From Bacteroidota bacterium (lineage in GTDB: Bacteria; Bacteroidota; Bacteroidia; B-17B0; Aurantibacillaceae), in contig JACDED010000002.1 of the NCBI GenBank assembly GCA_013816615.1, forward strand, positions 1-64,000: a stretch of 64,000 nt of DNA, in the 5' to 3' direction. The notes under the pieces were generated by a model, which searched no databases, was not told the DNA's origin, and saw only the letters and a list, made by a program, of their open reading frames with translations. The translations under genes were made by a program, and so were the position numbers. Shown piece by piece: positions 58,079 through 64,000 of the stretch; the stretch's first letter is position 1, and each line of letters begins with the position of its first letter.

Positions 58079-59641
58079 TTGCATAGGTATTTATTATTTG
58101 AGATGGTTAAAAAATTAAAATATTTTGTCTTTCTAATGTGCGTTATTGGGCTGTTTGGCGCATTTACCCATTTTAAAAAAGATAAGAATAATGGCATTAA
58201 GATCATTGTTATAGATCCCGGCCACGGCGGTAAAGACCCCGGCTGTAGCGGTGTTACACACAAAGAAAAAGATGTTTCCCTTGCCGTTGCTTTAAAGCTT
58301 GGTAAATTAATTGAAGAAAATTTAAAAGGTGTTAAAGTAATTTATACACGCACTACCGATGTGTTTGTAGAGCTGGAAGACCGCGCCCAAATTGCCAATA
58401 AAGCAAAGGCCGATCTTTTTATCTCGATACACTGTAACGCCGCCGGAAAACCTGTAATGATAAAAGACCCTAAAACAGGCAAAAAACGGGCAAAGGTTTA
58501 TAAGAACAAAAAAGGAAAGTATGTAGTAGTTGAAAAACCAAACCCGGTGCCGTTTGGAACAGAAACCTATGTAATGGGTTTAAAGAACGAAGAGGGTAAA
58601 ATGAAAGTGGCCACACGTGAGAACTCTGTTATTTTTTTAGAAGAGGATTACGAAAAAAAATATGATGGTTTTGATCCTGATAGTGAAGAAAGTTATATTA
58701 TTATGAGCAATTATACCAGCGCTTATGTGATCCAAAGCGCTAACCTTGCCGTTAAAATACAAGATGAATATATAAAAAAAGCCGGGCGCGTTGATAAAGG
58801 GGTGCACCGCCAAAGTATTTGGGTGCTTTGGAGAACATCCATGCCAAGCATTTTAACAGAGATAGGTTATTTAACCAATCCGTTAGAAGAAGGTTTTTTA
58901 GGAAGCGCAAAAGGCCAGGAGTATTTAGCGAAAGCGCTTTTTAGAGGCTTAAGAAAATATAAAGACGATGTTGAAGGAACTAAAAAAGAATATCATGACG
59001 ACATTGAAAACCAGGAACCACTAGAGAATGAAAATATAAAAGCAGGAAATATTCCGGGACAAAAGAAAGTAGAAGATGATGAGGATGAGGATGAGAAAAA
59101 AACAGAACTTAAAACAGATATAAAAGAAAAAGACAAGGTAAAAGTAGATGATGGCAAATACACTAATATTGTTTTAAAAGACACTACCACACCAAAAGAG
59201 CTGAAAATAGATACAACAGCTAATGCAAAAGCTATTGCCGAAAAATTTAAAAAAGAACAAAGAGAAAAAGACCAGAGGGATAAAGAGCAAAAGGAAAAAG
59301 AAGAGAGAGAAAAGGCTGAAAAGGAAAAGATTGAAAAAGAGAAGGTAAAAAACAATTCAATAGTTGTTGATAAAACAGAAATTATTTTTAAAGTTCAGTT
59401 TGCAAGCAGTGAAACAGAGTTAAATTTAAAACAGGAAAAATTCAGCGCTGTTGTAGATGGAAATTATTACAAAGCAAAAAACATTTTAAAATATACATCG
59501 GGTAATTTTACGCAAATAAAAGACGCGGTATCGCATCAAAACACCTTGCGTGAAAAAGGCTTTAAAGATTGTTTTGTAATAGCCATGAAAAACGGTGAGC
59601 GTATGGATATTAATGAAGCCAAGAAACAGGTTTCTCAATAA
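58079..59641 (+). CDS. N-acetylmuramoyl-L-alanine amidase with charged linker and SPOR-like C-terminus
   Basis: IVIDPGHGGKDPGC, SIHCNA, PSILTEIGYLTN; KEKDQRDKEQKEKEEREKAEKEK linker. Confidence 0.95.
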   Translation: MHRYLLFEMVKKLKYFVFLMCVIGLFGAFTHFKKDKNNGIKIIVIDPGHGGKDPGCSGVTHKEKDVSLAVALKLGKLIEENLKGVKVIYTRTTDVFVELEDRAQIANKAKADLFISIHCNAAGKPVMIKDPKTGKKRAKVYKNKKGKYVVVEKPNPVPFGTETYVMGLKNEEGKMKVATRENSVIFLEEDYEKKYDGFDPDSEESYIIMSNYTSAYVIQSANLAVKIQDEYIKKAGRVDKGVHRQSIWVLWRTSMPSILTEIGYLTNPLEEGFLGSAKGQEYLAKALFRGLRKYKDDVEGTKKEYHDDIENQEPLENENIKAGNIPGQKKVEDDEDEDEKKTELKTDIKEKDKVKVDDGKYTNIVLKDTTTPKELKIDTTANAKAIAEKFKKEQREKDQRDKEQKEKEEREKAEKEKIEKEKVKNNSIVVDKTEIIFKVQFASSETELNLKQEKFSAVVDGNYYKAKNILKYTSGNFTQIKDAVSHQNTLREKGFKDCFVIAMKNGERMDINEAKKQVSQ

Positions 59642-59669
59642 TTTGTTATTTACTAAAAACAAATTTATA

Positions 59670-61580
59670 ATGCTTTATTCTTTTAAACCAACTTATATAA
59701 TAAACGTTAAAAATAGTTTATTGTATTTAAAAATTATGTGTTGGCTTATGGTTTGTATTTGTTTTAAATGCAATCCGTCTAAAAAGGAAATAAATAGAGA
59801 TCAGAAAACTACAGATGACTCGGCAATCATTGTTAATTTATTTACTAAAGCTAGAATAAAAAAAGACTCTATTAACTTTTTTATTAAACAAGCCGAAAAC
59901 ATTGCTGCTAATAATAAATCTATAACATGTAAAGCTGTTTTTTTAGCTTTATATAGTCGTGAATTTATTTACAAAGGCGAACTTGATTCTGCCAGATATA
60001 TTGCAGAAAAAGGCTTACAATTAAACTACGACCCTACTAATATTAGTTTAAAAGGTAAGTTTTATAATTTAAAAGGGCAAACAGAGGGATTAAGTAAAAA
60101 TATTTATAGCTCAATAGATAATTACTTGCAAGCCGAAACTTATTTTATTACTGGCAAAGATTCTGTCTCTCTAGCAGGCGTTTATAGCAACATAGCCAAT
60201 TCTTATTTTAGTTTAAAAGATTATAAAACCGCCTATTTATTTGCCACAAAAGCATACAAATTAAAAAACACGATAAAAGAAAATCATATTAAAGCTAATG
60301 TAATAATTACTTACGCCATATCACTTATTAAAAGTAATAGAAATAAAAAAGCCTTATTAGTAATTAAAGAAGGTGATAGTTTAGCAACGGCTACAAATAA
60401 CATAATGGCAAAGTTAGCTACTACAATTGGTTTCGCTGAAGTATATAAATCTTTACACAATTACGATACTGCTATTTATTATTATAATAGTTGTATTGCA
60501 CTAAGTAAAAAAGTTGGCATTAAGCACTATGAGTTAATGAGTAGAGTTGGTTTAATTTGTATAAACGAGGAGCTAAAAAACCACAAACAAATTATAGATA
60601 AAGCCGATAGTTTATTATCATTAGCAAATGAAATAAATAATATTGATGTCTTGCACACATCCAAACGTATTATTGGAAGGGCTTATGCGGCACAAAGTAA
60701 CTTACAAAAAGGCTATAAATACCTTAACGAATCGTATAACCTATACGACTCTGTTGCGGGTGTCGAAAATCAAAAAAACATTAATGAAATTTTAGTAAAA
60801 TATGATACTGGAAAGAAAGAAAATGAAATTTTAAATCAGAAACTTTTACTCGTTGAGCAAAGTAACAGCTTACGAAAAAGACAACTACTTATTGCTTTTT
60901 TATTAGTTTGCCTAGCTACACTTTTGATACTTATTTGGTATGCAAAAAAAGTAAATCGCGAAAAATTGAAACGTGATGAGTTAGAAAGGCAGAGGATAAT
61001 AACAAATGCATTTTTAGTTGGTGAAGAAAAGGAGCGTAAACGAATTTCGTTTGAACTACATGATGGTATTGCAGGAACCATCACGGGATTGATTTTAAAA
61101 TTACAAGATAAAGCAAGTAAAAAAGAAGAGTTGGTTTCAGTATTGCAACAATTACATGAAGATAGCAGAAGAATATCACATAACTTGATGCCAATAGATT
61201 TTGAAAAGCAAACCATAGTAAGTGCTGTTGAAAATTTATGTTATAAAACATCATCATCAAAAGTAGATATTTCTTTTCTATGTTTAGAAAAAATAATTGA
61301 TTTGAATCAGCAAAAAAGTACTTTACTTTATCGAATTATACAAGAGCTTATTAATAACGCATTAAAACATAGTAAATGTAAAAGCATCTTTGTCAGTATT
61401 AAATTAGAGAATAAGATTTTGAAAACAACAGTGCAAGATGATGGTATTGGAATTACAACAACTACTTTTGAAAATGGACTAAGAAGCGTGAAAGAGCGAT
61501 TGGCTGCTTTAAACGGAAACATAACATTTACCTCAACGGAAAATAACGGAACAACTATAATAATATCAAATGACTACTAA
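59670..61580 (+). CDS. TPR-containing sensor histidine kinase (NarL/HisKA_3 type)
   Basis: TPR repeats, TM LLIAFLLVCLATLLILIWY, FELHDGIAGTITG H-box, HATPase NNALKHS / DDGIGI; start at MLYSFKP. Confidence 0.9.
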   Translation: MLYSFKPTYIINVKNSLLYLKIMCWLMVCICFKCNPSKKEINRDQKTTDDSAIIVNLFTKARIKKDSINFFIKQAENIAANNKSITCKAVFLALYSREFIYKGELDSARYIAEKGLQLNYDPTNISLKGKFYNLKGQTEGLSKNIYSSIDNYLQAETYFITGKDSVSLAGVYSNIANSYFSLKDYKTAYLFATKAYKLKNTIKENHIKANVIITYAISLIKSNRNKKALLVIKEGDSLATATNNIMAKLATTIGFAEVYKSLHNYDTAIYYYNSCIALSKKVGIKHYELMSRVGLICINEELKNHKQIIDKADSLLSLANEINNIDVLHTSKRIIGRAYAAQSNLQKGYKYLNESYNLYDSVAGVENQKNINEILVKYDTGKKENEILNQKLLLVEQSNSLRKRQLLIAFLLVCLATLLILIWYAKKVNREKLKRDELERQRIITNAFLVGEEKERKRISFELHDGIAGTITGLILKLQDKASKKEELVSVLQQLHEDSRRISHNLMPIDFEKQTIVSAVENLCYKTSSSKVDISFLCLEKIIDLNQQKSTLLYRIIQELINNALKHSKCKSIFVSIKLENKILKTTVQDDGIGITTTTFENGLRSVKERLAALNGNITFTSTENNGTTIIISNDY

Positions 61581-62223
61581 TTTTAAACATTATTCTATTC
61601 TAATTGCCGACGATCATGAGTTAATACTAGATGGGTTGAAAATGGTTATGAAAAATTTTAACTGTGTTAAAAGTGTAGATAGTGTAAAAAATAAATCTGA
61701 ACTTGATCTTATACTTAATAAAAAGAATTTTGATATTGTTTTTTTAGATATACATTTCGGCGAGCATGATGGACGTGATGTTGCAAAGGAGATTAAATTA
61801 AAGTACCCTAAAATTATATTAGCGGCATTTACCAGTTTTGATGATAAGGATACTATACAATCAACCGTTCATGCAGGTTTTAATGCCTTTTTCTTAAAAT
61901 CAGATGCAATTAATGAAATAGAGAACTGGCTGAACAAAGCAAATTTTGATATAGTATATATTAGCGAACAAACCAAAATGACATATACCGATTTTATTTT
62001 AATCACCGATATTAAACAAAAGCACAATATAAGTTTTTCTTTAAAAGAAAAAGAAGTGTTGCGTTTAATTTTAGACGAATATACTTCTAAGAAAATTGCA
62101 GAAAAATTATATCTGTCCGAAAAAACCATCGAAAATTACAGAAGCAATCTAATGCTTAAGCTCGGAGTTACCAATATTGCGGGCCTAGTAAAGAAAACTA
62201 TTTTACTTGGGTTATTGACTTAG
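61570..62223 (+). CDS. LuxR/NarL family response regulator
   Basis: IADDHELILDGL, phosphoacceptor FLDIHFGEHDGRDVA, HTH LKEKEVLRLILDEYTSKKIAEKLYLSEKTIENYRSNLMLKL. Confidence 0.95.
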   Translation: MTTNFKHYSILIADDHELILDGLKMVMKNFNCVKSVDSVKNKSELDLILNKKNFDIVFLDIHFGEHDGRDVAKEIKLKYPKIILAAFTSFDDKDTIQSTVHAGFNAFFLKSDAINEIENWLNKANFDIVYISEQTKMTYTDFILITDIKQKHNISFSLKEKEVLRLILDEYTSKKIAEKLYLSEKTIENYRSNLMLKLGVTNIAGLVKKTILLGLLT

Positions 62224-62316
62224 GGAAAACCCTAATTTGAGAAAGGGTAAATACCCTTACTAAAATGAGCTTTAGTAATGTTAATTTTGAAGTGAATCTT
62301 TTTAATTATCAGAATA

Positions 62317-63435
62317 ATGAAAAAATTAGCGCTACTTGCATTACTTTTTATTGGCTTAAGTACTACTAGTCAAATCAATAAAACATTCTTTTTAGGCCAC
62401 AGCTTAGTTAATTTTCATATGCCCAATATGGTAAATAAACTCTCTATCGCTGGATCTAATGTGTACAGTTATAGTGTAAATGTTGGCAACGGCGCAAACT
62501 TATTGTATCATTGGAATAACCCAACATCTGGTCAGGGTAATCAATGGAACACAACATTACCTTTAGGGGGTTTTGAAAATTTTATTGTAACCGAAGCGGT
62601 ACCGCTACTCGGACATTTGCAATGGAGTAATACATACAGGATTGCCGATAGCTTATATCACTTTGCAAAATTACAAAACCCCAACATTCAGTATTATATT
62701 TATGAAACTTGGCACTGCACAAATAGTGGAAACGGAAGCACTTCGGGTGCCGGCGGATATCCCTGTGATTGGGACCCTCAAAGCACAACCCTCTGGAAAC
62801 AAAGGCTTACAATTGATTTGCCTAAATGGGAAAGTATTGCAGATTCCATAAATTTAATACACACCAATGATATGCTGATCATTCCTGCCGGTAGAGCATT
62901 AGCGCAATTATATGATAGTATTGTTGCCAATAAAGTTCCAGGAATAACGTCTATGAATCAATTATTTTCAGATAACATTCATTTAACAAACGCTGGTAAT
63001 TATTTTATAGCCTGTGTGATGTATGGCGTTATTCATAAAATTTCACCTGTTGGATTGCCAAATCAATTAACCGATGAGTGGGGCGTTCCATACACTGTTT
63101 TTCCTACAGCGACTCAGGCTGCTGTTTTTCAGCGAATTGCCTGGAAAACGCTTTGTGGTTATCCAAGGGATGGGGTAAACTGCCTTACAACAAATATTAA
63201 TGAGTTAAACACAGACACATTTAAAATAATTCCAAATCCAACACAAAACATATTTGAAGTACCTTCCAATAGTCCACTAAACATAAGAATCGTTTCAACC
63301 AACGGGTCCATTATTTATGAAAATGAAAACTATTTCAAAGAAAAAATAAACATAGAGAAAAATGGTGTTTACTTTATTAGAATAATAGACGAAAATAAAA
63401 ACACAATCAATAAAAAAATAATTATTACAAATTAA
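62317..63435 (+). CDS. SGNH-hydrolase-like secreted protein with T9SS type A sorting domain
   Basis: FFLGHSLVNFHMPNM, SDNIHLTNAGNYFIACVMYG, C-terminal FKIIPNPTQNIFEV...GVYFIRIIDENKNTINKKIIITN. Confidence 0.85.
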   Translation: MKKLALLALLFIGLSTTSQINKTFFLGHSLVNFHMPNMVNKLSIAGSNVYSYSVNVGNGANLLYHWNNPTSGQGNQWNTTLPLGGFENFIVTEAVPLLGHLQWSNTYRIADSLYHFAKLQNPNIQYYIYETWHCTNSGNGSTSGAGGYPCDWDPQSTTLWKQRLTIDLPKWESIADSINLIHTNDMLIIPAGRALAQLYDSIVANKVPGITSMNQLFSDNIHLTNAGNYFIACVMYGVIHKISPVGLPNQLTDEWGVPYTVFPTATQAAVFQRIAWKTLCGYPRDGVNCLTTNINELNTDTFKIIPNPTQNIFEVPSNSPLNIRIVSTNGSIIYENENYFKEKINIEKNGVYFIRIIDENKNTINKKIIITN

Positions 63436-63447
63436 ACTAAAAATAAA

Positions 63448-64000
63448 ATGAGAAAATATAATTTAGTTATCGGCAAGGGAATTAAACTAACAGTACTTGC
63501 TATTGGACTTTTAGTAATGGTTAATTGTAAAAAAGAAGAGGTAAAACCAACCGAATGCCCTACGCCTATTGTTGTAGTTCCAGATCCAACATCTGTTACA
63601 GATATTGATGGAAATGTTTATCCAGTATTAAAAATATGTGGAAAATTGTGGATGACAGAAAATTTAAGAACCACTCGTTACAACGACAGTGTTATCATTC
63701 CAACAAACTTAACAGATCCTGCATGGAATGCTACTACATCAGGCGCTTATTCAGTTTATAATTCAACCGTTGTTACAAATACAACCGCATTTGGCAAATT
63801 ATACAATTGGTTTGCTGCAAGTAGCGGAAAACTAGCGCCAACTGGCTGGCATGTGGCAACAGAAGCCGAATGGGTAGCACTTGTAAATTGCTTAGGAGGA
63901 ACTTCAGTTGCTGGTGGAAAAATGAAATCAACATCATCATTATGGAATGCGCCAAATACTGGGGCAGATAATAGTAGTGGTTTTAGTGCTTTGCCCGGCG
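63448..64000 (+). CDS. FISUMP-domain (Fibrobacter succinogenes major paralogous domain) lipoprotein, 3' truncated by window
   Basis: VTDIDGNVYPVLKICGKLWMTENLRTTRYND...GKLYNWFAAS..KLAPTGWHVATEAEWVALVNCLGG...GFSALPG. Confidence 0.9.
   Translation, partial: MRKYNLVIGKGIKLTVLAIGLLVMVNCKKEEVKPTECPTPIVVVPDPTSVTDIDGNVYPVLKICGKLWMTENLRTTRYNDSVIIPTNLTDPAWNATTSGAYSVYNSTVVTNTTAFGKLYNWFAASSGKLAPTGWHVATEAEWVALVNCLGGTSVAGGKMKSTSSLWNAPNTGADNSSGFSALPG

Noticed and set aside
58993-59355. 120-aa minus ORF rich in F and S
   Set aside because: Antisense of the KE-rich linker in the amidase; typical artefact of AAG/GAA-rich coding DNA

Overview
Window from a Bacteroidota chromosome (AT-rich, T9SS C-terminal sorting domains, TAnnTTTG-type promoters, TonB/ExbBD, futalosine menaquinone route). 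Most of it is housekeeping: polA, cysS, ompH/ompH/bamA/uppS, an exbB-exbD-exbD-tonB-PstS-like-TPR operon, mqnC, purT, dsbD, a glycosyltransferase fusion, tRNA-Arg(UCU), cysQ, an RsmB-like methyltransferase, two large paralogous T9SS type B proteins, kup, purH, metH, lptD, a cell-wall amidase, and a TPR histidine kinase with its response regulator. I found no CRISPR array, prophage, transposase or obvious defence island. The most interesting signals are small. (i) A complete SAM-I-type riboswitch sits before metH, with promoter, aptamer, antiterminator and terminator readable; its P3 arm is expanded by a dispersed GTTTCTTG-type repeat. (ii) The same repeat family appears to encode the lipoprotein signal peptide of the PstS-like protein. 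(iii) The last 67 bp of a gene are duplicated on both sides of a composite intergenic repeat. (iv) A MITE-like 223-bp element with 24-25 bp terminal inverted repeats lies in a repeat-rich tract downstream of tRNA-Arg. (v) A YwqK-like gene carries an apparent 1-nt deletion, with the paralogue-matching C-terminus preserved in another frame. (vi) A GT2 to degenerate polyprenyl-glycosylphosphotransferase fusion has no ATG/GTG/TTG start at its conserved N-terminus. No database searches were run; family names come from motif recognition.
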